Notes under the pieces: model-generated
Told to the model about the DNA's origin: nothing
The model's input: only the letters and a program-made list of their open reading frames with translations
Databases searched by the model: none
In this document: one piece after another, positions 8,014 through 16,757 of the stretch
Layout of the letters: each line of letters opens with the position of its first letter
Position numbering within the stretch: position 1 is the stretch's first letter
Source: Flavobacterium sp. LC2016-01
GTDB taxonomy: Bacteria > Bacteroidota > Bacteroidia > Flavobacteriales > Flavobacteriaceae
Reading direction: 5' to 3'
DNA length: 64,000 bases
Assembly (NCBI RefSeq): GCF_009711135.1
Contig: NZ_WMIC01000001.1
Coordinates: 558,001-622,000, forward strand
Made by a program: the position numbers and the translations under genes

Positions 8014-8098
8014 TTCTAATTTTAGATTTCTGGAAACAAATTCCAATTTTTTGAAATTCCAAATTCCAATAATTTACATTTTAATATTTGAGTTGTTT

Positions 8099-8352
8099 TG
8101 TCATTTCGACGGAGGAGAAATCTTCGCAAGTAACTCCGCAACGAGAATCAAATCTTTGTCGGGCTTCTAGTGTGATTCCTCGTTCCTCGGAATGACAAAC
8201 TGTATGGTTATGCTTTGTGTATACACTTTGTCGAGCTTCTCGTGGAGATTCCTCGTTCCTCGGAATGACAAACTTTATGTTTTTCGGTTTGTGTGTCTAC
8301 ACTTTGTGTCAATACTTTACGCGGACTTCGACTTCGCTCAGCCTGACAAACT
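8099..8352. repeat. Cluster of GTCATTTCGA / TCCTCGGAATGACA repeats
   Basis: The thrB-thrC gap holds a decayed palindrome of the type found intact at 184-286 (left arm from TCATTTCGACGGAGGAGAAA, right arm TTCCTCGTTCCTCGGAATGA). A second right-half copy lies at about 8229-8272, and a related CTTCGACTTCGCTCAGCCTG unit at 8326-8347. No gene is visible in this 376-bp stretch. Confidence 0.75.
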
Positions 8353-8389
8353 TTGTCTTAATACTTAATTCTTCGTACTTAATACTTTT

Positions 8390-9313
8390 CTACAAAATCC
8401 TAACGCCATCAGGGTTTATCTTCGAAACGTGAATTTCATACGGTAAATTCATTTTTTCGTAAACGTCGCTCATGGCTTTTGCGATTTTTTCAGCGGTTTC
8501 TTTTCCTCTGCTTAAAGCAAAAATCGATGGGCCAGAACCTGAAATTCCAGAACCTAAAGCGCCGTTTTCAAGAGCCGTTTGTTTGATTTGATCAAATCCC
8601 GGAATCAAAACGCTTCTTAAAGGTTCTACGATTTCATCATGAAGTGATCTTCCGATCAAATCGTAATCTTTGGTATATAAGCCGGCAATTAATCCACCTA
8701 CATTTCCCCATTGCATGATGGCACTTTTCAGGGAAACGTTTTGTTTTAAAACCGAACGTGCATCAGATGTTTTCAACTCAATTTGTGGGTGAACTACTGT
8801 TGCGAATAATTCTTCCGGACTGTCAATTTGGATAATATCAAGAGGCGCATAACTTCTTACCAAAGTAAAGCCGCCTAAAAGGGCAGGAGCAACGTTGTCA
8901 GCATGTGCATTTCCGCTGGCTAATTTCTCGCCCTGCATCGCAAACTGAACCAAATCTTTACGGGAATAAGGTTTTCCTAATAATTCATTAATTCCGAAAA
9001 CCGCTCCGGCAGAACTTGCTGCACTGCTTCCGATACCGCTTCCCGCTTTTATGTTTTTATAAATTTCGATTTCGAAACCGAAGTCTAATTCACCTAAAGT
9101 TTCAAGCATGGCCAAAGCCGCAACTCCAGAAACGTTTTTTTCGGTTTCCAAAGGCAAGTCGGCACCCACAATTTTAGTGATTCGAACTCCTTTTTGATCG
9201 ACTTTTCGAACAATCATTTCATCGCCCGCATTGTCTAAGCAAAGTCCGAGTACGTCAAATCCGCATGAGAGGTTGGCGATAGTTGCTGGGCAAAATAGTT
9301 TTATTTCTTTCAT
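8390..9313 (-). CDS. thrB: Homoserine kinase
   Basis: GHMP-family kinase that phosphorylates homoserine with ATP. The ATP-binding loop is clear as G-S-G-I-G-S-S-A-A-S-S-A-G-A near residue 92, and the C-terminal G-S-G-I-S-G-S-G-P-S motif 3 is intact. The start at MKEIKLFCPAT (9313) is chosen because the N-terminal strand of the family begins there; the reading frame runs nine codons further upstream without family similarity. It is the second gene of the thr operon, between thrA and thrC, with an octamer-repeat hairpin in the gap to thrA. Confidence 0.95.
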   Translation of the reverse strand: MKEIKLFCPATIANLSCGFDVLGLCLDNAGDEMIVRKVDQKGVRITKIVGADLPLETEKNVSGVAALAMLETLGELDFGFEIEIYKNIKAGSGIGSSAASSAGAVFGINELLGKPYSRKDLVQFAMQGEKLASGNAHADNVAPALLGGFTLVRSYAPLDIIQIDSPEELFATVVHPQIELKTSDARSVLKQNVSLKSAIMQWGNVGGLIAGLYTKDYDLIGRSLHDEIVEPLRSVLIPGFDQIKQTALENGALGSGISGSGPSIFALSRGKETAEKIAKAMSDVYEKMNLPYEIHVSKINPDGVRIL

Positions 9314-9365
9314 TTCTGGTTGGTTTTGCCACGAAGGCACAAAGTCACAAAGTTTATTTTTATAG

Positions 9366-9438
9366 TTTCTGAGATGCTAAGTTTCTAAGATACTAAGTAT
9401 AAAAAGACTTAGAAACTTAGCGTCTTAGTGCCTTAGCG
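9366..9438. repeat. Octamer hairpin (NNNCTNAG units) between thrA and thrB
   Basis: Four 8-bp units (TTTCTGAG, ATGCTAAG, TTTCTAAG, ATACTAAG) are followed after a short loop by inverted units ACTTAGAA, ACTTAGCG, TCTTAGTG and CCTTAGCG. The RNA would fold into a long hairpin inside the thr transcript, 2 bp from the thrA stop codon. Confidence 0.75.
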
Positions 9439-9439
9439 G

Positions 9440-11887
9440 CTATACATTCCCAATGCGTATAACGTCAGCAAAAATTCCAGAAGCAGTAACCGCAGCTCCG
9501 GCTCCAGCTCCTTTGATTAATAAAGGTTGATCTACGTAACGATCTGTGTAGAACAAAACGATATTGTCTTTTCCTTCTAAATTGTAGAAAGGATGATCTT
9601 TTGGGATGAATTGCAGGCCAACGCTTGCTTTTCCGTTTTCGAATTGCGCCACGTATTTCAATCTTGAATCTTTGGCTAAAGCTTCGTTGTAAATACCTTC
9701 AAAATGAGCAGCGTGTTTGATTAACGAAGCAAAAAAGTCTTCGTTGTTTGTTGTTGCTAAACATTCTGCCGGTAAAAACGATTCGTTTGCAATGGCGTCA
9801 ATATCCATTTCATAACCGCTTTCACGGATCAGAATCAGGATTTTACGAGCCACATCAACACCGCTTAAGTCAATTTTTGGATCTGGTTCTGTGAAACCTT
9901 GAACTCCGGCTTCTTTAACCACATCGTGGAAAGAATTGTTTTTATCGAAATTGTTGAAAATGAAATTCAAACTTCCAGATAAAACCGCCTGAATTTTATG
10001 CACTTTATCACCAGAAGCAATAAGATTTTTTACGGTATCAATAATTGGCAATCCCGCACCAACATTTGTTTCAAATAAAAACGGAGCGTTGTACTGGCGA
10101 GATAAGCTTTTTAATTTTTTATAATTGTCATAAGCAGATGAACAAGCAATTTTATTACAAGTTACAACCGCAATACTTTCTTTTAAGAACTTCTCATACA
10201 TTTCAGAAACGCTTGCATTTGCTGTAATATCAACGAAAATACTGTTACGTAAATTCAGTTCTTTAGCACGTGCGATGAATTCTGTCGGAATTGCTTCTTC
10301 ACCTTTATCTAAAGTCGATTGCCAGTCTTTTAACGAAATTCCGTCTTCATCAAAAAGCATTTTTCTTGAGTTTGACAAAGCAATTATGCGAACATTAATC
10401 TTTAAATGATCTTTTAAGAATTTCCTTTGAGAATGAATTTGCTCGATGAATTTTTCACCCACATTTCCAACGCCCATTACGAATAAATTCAGCTGTTTTG
10501 TATTTTCTTCAAAGAAGTTTTCGTGCAAAGTATTCAATGCTTTTTTAACGTCTCTTTCGTTAATTACAGTCGAGATATTTCTTTCAGAAGCACCTTGCGC
10601 AATCGCACGAATGTTTACGTTGTTTTTTCCTAAAGTACTGAACATTCTTCCGCTTAAACCTTGGTGATTTTTCATGTTTTCACCCACTAAAGCAATAATG
10701 CAAAGGTCTTTTTCTACATAACAAGGATCGATTTTGTTTTGTGCAATTTCGATTTCAAAAGCTCTGTTGATTGCAGCTTCGGCATTATCAGCATCCGAAT
10801 TTAAAATTCCGATACAAATCGAATGCTCAGAAGAAGCCTGAGTAATGAAAATCACGTTGATTTTTTCCTGAGATAATACTTCGAACAAACGTCTTGACGA
10901 ACCAGCAACTCCAATCATTCCCGGGCCTTCAAGCGTTAAAAGCGAAATATTGTCAATATGGCTGATTCCTTTTACAACAGTATCTTTTGATACAACAGTG
11001 TCAGAAATTAAAGTTCCAACGGCTTCCGGCTCAAAAGTATTTTTGATTAAAATTGGAATGTTTTTTCTTAAAACCGGCTGAATTGTTGGCGGATACAAAA
11101 CTTTGGCACCAAAATGCGACAATTCCATCGCTTCCTGATACGAGATGTTGGCAATTGGCTGTGCTTGTTTTACAATTTTTGGGTTGGCAGTAAACATTCC
11201 GTTTACGTCAGTCCAAATTTCAAGTTGTTCTGCATCGATTGCTCCGGCGATAATTGCTGCCGTATAATCAGATCCGCCACGTCCTAAAGTCGAAGTGATT
11301 CCATCTAAAGTCTGTGCGATAAATCCAGGAAGAATATTGATTTTTGATTCATTCGAAGCAAAATATTCTTGAATTAATTTATTAGAGATTTCAAAATTTA
11401 CAACCGCTTTTCCAAAATCAGCATTTGTTTTGATCAGCTCACGGCTGTCTTTATAAACGGCACTTTTATCAATTTGCTGAAATGCCTGCGCGATGATGTA
11501 CGAAGAAAGCAATTCTCCAAAACTTAAAATAGTATCGGCAGTTCTTGGAGATAATTCTCCTAAAAGGAAACAACCATCCAATAAAGTTTCTAAGTGATTA
11601 ATGATTCTTTTTACGTGGCTCAACAAACTGCTTTGCTCGCTTACTGGAATCAATTCTTTTAGTGTGTCAAGGTGTTTTTTCTCAATTTCGGCAACAATTT
11701 CTCTAAAGCTTTCATCATTTGCGGCGGCTTTTGCAGCAGCTGACTGCAATAAATCAGTCACTTTGCTAAGTGCAGAAACTACAACAACGAGTTTGTCATT
11801 TTTAGCTTTTTGATTAACAATTTCGAGAACGAGTTTTATATTTTGAGCATTGGCAACCGAAGTTCCGCCAAATTTTAATACTTTCAT
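9440..11887 (-). CDS. thrA: Bifunctional aspartate kinase / homoserine dehydrogenase
   Basis: An 815-residue fusion catalysing the first and third steps from aspartate to homoserine. The aspartokinase domain starts with K-F-G-G-T-S-V at residues 5-11 and includes G-R-G-G-S-D-Y-T-A. Two ACT-type regulatory segments occupy the middle (about 310-460). The homoserine dehydrogenase part begins with the NAD(P) loop G-V-G-N-V-G near residue 471 and includes T-C-N-K near the active site. Length matches E. coli ThrA (820). The gene heads the thr operon and is preceded by a Thr/Ile-rich leader peptide, so threonine (and perhaps isoleucine) control by attenuation is likely. Confidence 0.96.
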   Translation of the reverse strand: MKVLKFGGTSVANAQNIKLVLEIVNQKAKNDKLVVVVSALSKVTDLLQSAAAKAAANDESFREIVAEIEKKHLDTLKELIPVSEQSSLLSHVKRIINHLETLLDGCFLLGELSPRTADTILSFGELLSSYIIAQAFQQIDKSAVYKDSRELIKTNADFGKAVVNFEISNKLIQEYFASNESKINILPGFIAQTLDGITSTLGRGGSDYTAAIIAGAIDAEQLEIWTDVNGMFTANPKIVKQAQPIANISYQEAMELSHFGAKVLYPPTIQPVLRKNIPILIKNTFEPEAVGTLISDTVVSKDTVVKGISHIDNISLLTLEGPGMIGVAGSSRRLFEVLSQEKINVIFITQASSEHSICIGILNSDADNAEAAINRAFEIEIAQNKIDPCYVEKDLCIIALVGENMKNHQGLSGRMFSTLGKNNVNIRAIAQGASERNISTVINERDVKKALNTLHENFFEENTKQLNLFVMGVGNVGEKFIEQIHSQRKFLKDHLKINVRIIALSNSRKMLFDEDGISLKDWQSTLDKGEEAIPTEFIARAKELNLRNSIFVDITANASVSEMYEKFLKESIAVVTCNKIACSSAYDNYKKLKSLSRQYNAPFLFETNVGAGLPIIDTVKNLIASGDKVHKIQAVLSGSLNFIFNNFDKNNSFHDVVKEAGVQGFTEPDPKIDLSGVDVARKILILIRESGYEMDIDAIANESFLPAECLATTNNEDFFASLIKHAAHFEGIYNEALAKDSRLKYVAQFENGKASVGLQFIPKDHPFYNLEGKDNIVLFYTDRYVDQPLLIKGAGAGAAVTASGIFADVIRIGNV

Positions 11888-11983
11888 TTTGATATTTTTT
11901 TCTTTTTATGCAAATATTTTTATGTATCCAATACCTTTCTTCTTTTTAGAAAAAAGTATAGATAACCTGGATTATATGTAAAA

Positions 11984-12005
11984 ATGTATACCCCTAAGGG
12001 GTAGT
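11984..12005 (-). terminator. Attenuator hairpin at the end of the thr leader
   Basis: On the minus strand the sequence TACCCCTTAGGGGTA forms a compact stem that contains the leader stop codon TAG. It is followed by an A/T-rich run (ATACATTTTTAC). A second weak stem (GTATA with TATAC, then TTTTTT) is possible at about 11945-11990. I infer that one of these is the terminator whose formation depends on leader translation; the antiterminator pairing was not folded. Confidence 0.5.
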
Positions 12006-12095
12006 AGTTGTTGTAGTAGAAATAATCGTAGCAGCAATCGCAACTCCAGTTTGAGTTGTCATTGTAGATTGATATTTTGTGCTGTTACTTTTCAT
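11994..12095 (-). CDS. thrL: Threonine operon leader peptide
   Basis: A 33-codon reading frame, MKSNSTKYQSTMTTQTGVAI followed by AATIISTTTTTTP and TAG. It holds 12 Thr and 3 Ile, with six consecutive Thr codons just before the stop and two adjacent Ile codons. This is the design of the E. coli thr leader, where ribosome stalling at Thr/Ile codons prevents formation of the terminator. It lies 107 bp upstream of thrA on the same strand. A second in-frame ATG (codon 12, first base at 12062) would give a 22-residue peptide and may be the real start, because the only promoter-like box ends 11 bp before the first ATG. The symbol is given by analogy. Confidence 0.8.
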   Translation of the reverse strand: MKSNSTKYQSTMTTQTGVAIAATIISTTTTTTP

Positions 12096-12106
12096 TTTTG
12101 ATTTTT

Positions 12107-12114
12107 CAAAAGTA
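12107..12114 (-). promoter_or_regulatory. Possible thr operon promoter -7 box
   Basis: Minus-strand TACTTTTG matches the Bacteroidota -7 consensus TAnnTTTG. No good TTG box is seen about 19 bp upstream. If used, transcription would start near 12100 and the 5' leader would contain the peptide and hairpin. The rest of 12115-12448 is A+T-rich DNA between two divergent genes; it holds no gene that I can support and must carry the hutH promoter. Confidence 0.4.
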
Positions 12115-12448
12115 CAGCTTTTAAGCAGCATTAAAAATTCTTATTTCCTTTTTGCGAATATTTTAATAATTCAAATCTCAAAAAATCAATATTGAGTAAT
12201 TGTTAAAATTCAGCAAGCTTAATTGAAGTTTTGATATATTTAAGATTGGTTTTTTTGCTCATAAAACAGATACAATGAATTGATTTTTAACGAAAGTCTT
12301 GTCAAAAAATGTTGTTTTTGGCTAAATTTCAAATTGCTGAATAAATAAAACTTAAGAAATGCTCAGATGCAAATTTTAATTATTGTGATAAAATGTTGCT
12401 TTTTAATATTGATTTGTTGAATTTTGACGTCTTAAATTTAAAATAATC

Positions 12449-13963
12449 ATGAGAGAGATTCATTATATAAGTACTGAAACCATAACTTTAGAAACATTAC
12501 AAGAGATTTTAGTTAATGACAAAACGCTTGAATTATCTGAAGAAGCAAAAGTGAACGTTCAGAAATGCCGTGATTATCTTGACAAAAAAATGTCGACGCT
12601 TTCTGCACCTATTTATGGAATCAATACTGGTTTTGGATCGCTTTACAGTGTGAAAATATCAAATGAAAATCTTTCTAAGCTTCAGGAAAATCTAGTAAAA
12701 TCGCACGCCTGCGGAACAGGAGAGGAAGTTCCTGCAGAAATTGTGAAGATGATGCTTTTGCTGAAGATTCAGTCTTTAAGCTACGGGCATTCAGGAGTGC
12801 AGTTGATTACGCTTCAACGTTTAGTTGATTTTTATAACAACGATATTCTTCCTGTTATTTATACTCAGGGTTCACTTGGGGCTTCTGGCGATTTGGCGCC
12901 TTTGGCACATTTATCATTGCCTTTATTAGGAGAAGGAGAAGTGTATTTTGAAGGTAAAAAAACAGCTTCTGCCGAAGTTTTAAAACATTTTAACTGGGAA
13001 CCAATTATTTTACAGTCAAAAGAAGGTTTGGCTTTGTTAAACGGAACGCAGTTTATGAGTGCCTACGGAGCTCATATTTTAATTAAAGGTTATAAATTAT
13101 CTTATTTAGCCGATTTAATCGGAACTATTTCGTTGGAAGGTTTTGATGGAAGAATTGAACCATTCAATGAATTGATACATTATATACGTCCGCATAAAGG
13201 GCAAATTGTAACGGCGCAGCGAATTGCAGAATTCTTAGACGGAAGTGAAATTATCGCTCAAGAAAAGAAACACGTTCAAGATCCGTATTCTTTCCGTTGT
13301 ATGCCACAGGTTCATGGTGCTTCAAAAGATGCGATCGATTATGTCCGAAAAGTATTCAAAACTGAGATTAATTCGGTTACAGATAATCCAAACATATTTG
13401 TTGAAGCAGATCAGATTATTTCGGGAGGAAATTTCCACGGACAGCCATTGGCTTTGGCTTTAGATTTTATGGCAATTGCTTTGGCGGAATTGGGAAGTAT
13501 TTCAGAAAGAAGAACGTATCAGTTGATTTCAGGATTACGAAATCTTCCTGCATTTTTAGTTGATAATCCAGGATTGAATTCAGGATTTATGATTCCGCAA
13601 TATACTGCTGCAAGTATTGCAAGTCAAAATAAACAGTTGGCAACTCCATCAAGTATTGACAGTATTGTTTCGAGCAATGGTCAGGAAGATCACGTAAGTA
13701 TGGGAGCAAATGGCGCGACAAAAGCATTGCGTGTTTTAGATAATTTAGAGCGTATTTTAGCAATTGAATTGATGAATGCATCACAGGCAATTGCGTATAG
13801 AGAGCCTTTGAAATCAAGTGATTTTATTGAAATGTTCTTAAGCAGTTATCGTGAAGTTGTGCCTTTGGTTAAAGAAGATAGAATCTTGCATTATGATATC
13901 GAGAAGACAATATCGTTCTTGGATAGTTTTCAAATTGAAAACGATTTGTTAACAATGGCTTAA
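12449..13963 (+). CDS. hutH: Histidine ammonia-lyase
   Basis: Removes ammonia from histidine to give urocanate, the first step of histidine breakdown. The self-forming MIO cofactor motif Ala-Ser-Gly is at residues 145-147 within G-S-L-G-A-S-G-D-L-A-P-L-A. Other family blocks are visible: Y-G-I-N-T-G-F-G, N-G-T-Q near 198, and Q-D-P-Y-S-F-R-C-M-P-Q-V-H-G. At 504 residues the length is typical. No hutU, hutI or hutG is adjacent, so the pathway must be scattered; a HutD-like gene lies at 358. Some aromatic ammonia-lyases share these motifs, so tyrosine as substrate is the main alternative. Confidence 0.92.
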   Translation: MREIHYISTETITLETLQEILVNDKTLELSEEAKVNVQKCRDYLDKKMSTLSAPIYGINTGFGSLYSVKISNENLSKLQENLVKSHACGTGEEVPAEIVKMMLLLKIQSLSYGHSGVQLITLQRLVDFYNNDILPVIYTQGSLGASGDLAPLAHLSLPLLGEGEVYFEGKKTASAEVLKHFNWEPIILQSKEGLALLNGTQFMSAYGAHILIKGYKLSYLADLIGTISLEGFDGRIEPFNELIHYIRPHKGQIVTAQRIAEFLDGSEIIAQEKKHVQDPYSFRCMPQVHGASKDAIDYVRKVFKTEINSVTDNPNIFVEADQIISGGNFHGQPLALALDFMAIALAELGSISERRTYQLISGLRNLPAFLVDNPGLNSGFMIPQYTAASIASQNKQLATPSSIDSIVSSNGQEDHVSMGANGATKALRVLDNLERILAIELMNASQAIAYREPLKSSDFIEMFLSSYREVVPLVKEDRILHYDIEKTISFLDSFQIENDLLTMA

Positions 13964-13984
13964 CATAGTAGAATATTATTGAAG

Positions 13985-13992
13985 TAATTTTG
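13985..13992 (+). promoter_or_regulatory. -7 promoter box before the phosphate transport pair
   Basis: TAATTTTG matches TAnnTTTG and lies 19 bp before the DUF47 start codon. The upstream -33 box is not clear. Confidence 0.45.
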
Positions 13993-14011
13993 CACTATCA
14001 AAAATATAAAA

Positions 14012-14656
14012 ATGTCAATAAACAGTATTTTCCAATTTTTAGTGCCGAAAGACAAGAAATTCTTTCCACTTTTTGAAGAGGCTTCAAGCAATTTAATTGA
14101 ATTAGCATCTAACCTACACGAAGCTGTAAACTTACCATTAAAAGAAAGAGAAGTTCTTTTTCAGAAAATTGATGAATTAGAGCAAAAAGGAGAAGACATT
14201 ACACGTCAAACTAACTTGGAATTGAGCAGAAACTTTATTACTCCATTTGATAGAGAAGATATTCATACCTTAATTACTTCAATTGATAACGTTGCAGATT
14301 ACCTTCATGGAGCTGCAAGCCGTATGAGATTATACCAAGTTGACAAGATTACAAAATCGATCAGAAAAATGACAGAAATCAACCTTGAAGCTTGTCAAAA
14401 TATTGATAGTGCTGTTAAGGAATTGAGCAACTTGAAAAATATGAAAGTTATTAAAGATTCATGTGCCAGAATCAACAAGCTGGAAAACAAATCTGATAAC
14501 GTATATAACAAAGCAGTTTTTGAAATTTTTGAAAACGAAACAGACGCTAAAAATATTATTAAATATAAAGAAGTGTTATCTGTTTTAGAATCAGCAACAG
14601 ATAAATGTAAGAGTGTTGCAAACATACTAGAATCTATTTCTGTAAAACATTCTTAA
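14012..14656 (+). CDS. DUF47/PhoU-like phosphate transport accessory protein
   Basis: The 214-residue all-helical protein belongs to the DUF47 (PhoU-like) family: an N-terminal F-F-P-L-F-E-E-A stretch, a central E-x-x-G-E-D-I-T-R-Q segment with acidic metal-binding residues, and a second E-N-K-S-D-N-V-Y-N repeat near residue 155. Such proteins are usually encoded next to Pit-type transporters and are thought to modulate phosphate uptake at the membrane. The Pit gene follows after 30 bp, which supports this. No phosphate-specific ABC (pst) genes are present here. Confidence 0.9.
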   Translation: MSINSIFQFLVPKDKKFFPLFEEASSNLIELASNLHEAVNLPLKEREVLFQKIDELEQKGEDITRQTNLELSRNFITPFDREDIHTLITSIDNVADYLHGAASRMRLYQVDKITKSIRKMTEINLEACQNIDSAVKELSNLKNMKVIKDSCARINKLENKSDNVYNKAVFEIFENETDAKNIIKYKEVLSVLESATDKCKSVANILESISVKHS

Positions 14657-14686
14657 TTCAATTTTTCATTCTGAAGTTATAATTTT

Positions 14687-16033
14687 ATGACGCTACTTAT
14701 ATTAATTATAGTATTAGCCTTAATTTTTGATTACATCAATGGTTTTCATGATGCGGCAAATGCTATAGCGACTGTTGTTGCTACAAAGGTTTTGACGCCT
14801 TTTCAGGCCGTTCTTTGGGCAGCATTTTTTAACTTTTTAGCTTATTGGGTTTTCGGATTTGGTGTTGCAGATACTGTTGCTAAAACAGCGCACACAATGG
14901 AAATTAACCTAGTAGTAATTCTTGCCGGTGTTATTGCGGCAATCTGTTGGAACTTATTGACTTGGTGGCTTGGAATTCCTTCAAGTTCTTCACATACACT
15001 TATTGGAGGTTTTGCCGGAGCAGCCGTTGCGCATGCTATCGCAGTTCATGGTTTTTCTGGATATGTTGGTGAAGATGGAGCGACACATTATTGGTACGAA
15101 ATCGTAAGCTGGTATAAAGCCGGAAAAGATGGTGGAATGCCTTCAGGAGTTCTTATTATTATTGCTTTTATTGTTTTAGCACCGCTTTTAGGGGCTTTAG
15201 CTTCGTATTTAATTTCTATTTGGTTATTGAATGCTTCTCGTAAAAGTATTTGGCCTAAAGTGTTTACTGTATGTTTAATGATTGCTACAGTTTGGTTTGT
15301 ATATACACAAATGGTTCCTTATGAAGAAATTATAAAAGATGGTCATAAAGGAAGATTTGATTCTCATTTTTGGAGTGTAGCTTTTGATCCTCATAATATT
15401 AAATGGTTTTTAGTAGCCTTTATTATATTAACTGTAAGTGCATTTTGTTTGATATTTAGCAGTTTAAATCTTCATCAAGCAGATGCTGCACTGAAAAAGA
15501 TGCAGTTAATATCTTCTGCGGCTTTTAGTTTAGGTCACGGAGGAAATGATTCTCAAAAAGTAATGGGTATTATCGCTGCGGCTGTAGCGGTTTATATCAA
15601 TACAAATCCTGGAGTTCACATGGCTTCTTGGCTAGATGTTGTTCTGCCAAATGATGATTTGGGAATAAAAGGAGTGATGCCAGGTTGGATTCCGTTAGCT
15701 TGTTATTCTGCAATTGCTGCGGGAACTTTAAGTGGTGGATGGAAAATTGTAAAAACAATGGGTTCTAAAATTACAAAAGTGAGCTCATTTGAAGGAGTTG
15801 CTGCGGAAACTGCTGGAGCTTTGACACTTTATTTTACAGAGCATTTAAAAATTCCGGTAAGTACAACGCATACGATTACAGGATCTATCATTGGAGTTGG
15901 ATTAACAAAACGTGTTTCTGCAGTTCGCTGGGGAGTTACCGTAAGTTTAGTTTGGGCATGGATCTTGACTATTCCAATTTCAGCTATATTAGCAGGTTTG
16001 GTTTATTTTGTACTGAGCGTGTTTATTTCTTAA
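14687..16033 (+). CDS. pit: Pit-family inorganic phosphate transporter
   Basis: A 448-residue inner-membrane protein with about ten hydrophobic segments. It has the duplicated PHO-4 signature: D-Y-I-N-G-F-H-D-A-A-N-A-I-A near residue 15 and the inverted-repeat partner G-H-G-G-N-D-S-Q-K near residue 285. S-S-S-H-T-L-I-G-G and S-T-T-H-T-I-T-G-S occur in the two halves. It moves phosphate (probably as a metal complex) with protons or sodium; the coupling ion cannot be read. It is co-transcribed with the DUF47 gene and ends at a strong terminator. Confidence 0.93.
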   Translation: MTLLILIIVLALIFDYINGFHDAANAIATVVATKVLTPFQAVLWAAFFNFLAYWVFGFGVADTVAKTAHTMEINLVVILAGVIAAICWNLLTWWLGIPSSSSHTLIGGFAGAAVAHAIAVHGFSGYVGEDGATHYWYEIVSWYKAGKDGGMPSGVLIIIAFIVLAPLLGALASYLISIWLLNASRKSIWPKVFTVCLMIATVWFVYTQMVPYEEIIKDGHKGRFDSHFWSVAFDPHNIKWFLVAFIILTVSAFCLIFSSLNLHQADAALKKMQLISSAAFSLGHGGNDSQKVMGIIAAAVAVYINTNPGVHMASWLDVVLPNDDLGIKGVMPGWIPLACYSAIAAGTLSGGWKIVKTMGSKITKVSSFEGVAAETAGALTLYFTEHLKIPVSTTHTITGSIIGVGLTKRVSAVRWGVTVSLVWAWILTIPISAILAGLVYFVLSVFIS

Positions 16034-16083
16034 AACGATTATTGCGAAATGTGAGATGTAAATTGCATTTTGTAAACATATTA

Positions 16084-16117
16084 AAAAGCCGATTTCAATT
16101 TGAAATCGGCTTTTTTT
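16084..16117. terminator. Bidirectional terminator between pit and the DUF421 gene
   Basis: AAAAGCCGATTTCA pairs with TGAAATCGGCTTTT around a tiny loop, followed by seven T. The A run on the other side lets it also end the convergent DUF421 transcript. Confidence 0.85.
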
Positions 16118-16130
16118 GTCTTTGAAATTA

Positions 16131-16652
16131 TTAGAAGTTCTGAATGTTTTTGCGATTATGTTTACGTTTGTAATGCGTTTGTTTTAGGTCCTTTTCATCT
16201 TCAGAAATGATGCTGATTGTTCCGTCGATTTCGAGCATGGCAAGTTTTACATTTTTAAAGAATTCAATTCCGTGTTCTCTCATGGCTTCTTTTAATTCTT
16301 CATCAGAAATATCAAGTTTGCTTAAAGCTTTGAAATCTAATTTTCCATCATGAATTAAGATTTCAGGTTTGTCTAATAATAAATCGCCGATAACTTTATA
16401 CCTGCGCGTAAGTTTTTTTATTATAAAGTTGATTGCGAATAAAACTAAAGCTGCTACTAAGCCTCCTAAAAGACTAGTGTCAGGTCCAACCATGGCGTTT
16501 TGAACGGAGTTGCTGATCAGTAAAATCAGAATAATATCAGCGGTATTCAATTGTGAAAGTTCTTTTTTGCCAAAAATTCTCAAAGCAATCGTCATGAAAA
16601 AATAGACAGCGATACTTCTTATTATGATATCTAAATAGGGGAATTGCATCAT
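16131..16652 (-). CDS. DUF421 (YetF-type) membrane protein
   Basis: The 173-residue protein has three hydrophobic segments in the first 80 residues (RSIAVYFFMTIALRIFGKKE; ADIILILLISNSVQNAMVG; LLGGLVAALVLFAINFIIKK), then a small cytosolic domain with L-D-I-S-D-E-E-L-K-E-A-M-R-E-H-G. This is the DUF421 layout (YetF, YrbG-like). The conserved R-x-x-G-K-K-E and N-S-V-Q-N-A motifs are present. The molecular role is unknown. It is convergent with pit and downstream of the rimK-like gene. Confidence 0.85.
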   Translation of the reverse strand: MMQFPYLDIIIRSIAVYFFMTIALRIFGKKELSQLNTADIILILLISNSVQNAMVGPDTSLLGGLVAALVLFAINFIIKKLTRRYKVIGDLLLDKPEILIHDGKLDFKALSKLDISDEELKEAMREHGIEFFKNVKLAMLEIDGTISIISEDEKDLKQTHYKRKHNRKNIQNF

Positions 16653-16683
16653 TTTTTATTCTTTTGTTTTATTAAAGTTAAAT

Positions 16684-16721
16684 AAAAAAGCTTTGCCAAA
16701 GTTTTAAACTTCGACAAAGCT
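16684..16721 (-). terminator. Terminator of the RimB-RimK fusion gene
   Basis: On the minus strand AGCTTTGTCGAAGTTT pairs with AAACTTTGGCAAAGCT and is followed by a T run. It separates this gene from DUF421. Confidence 0.75.
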
Positions 16722-16757
16722 GCTAAATTATTTATGTGATATTAAGTTTAAATGAAC

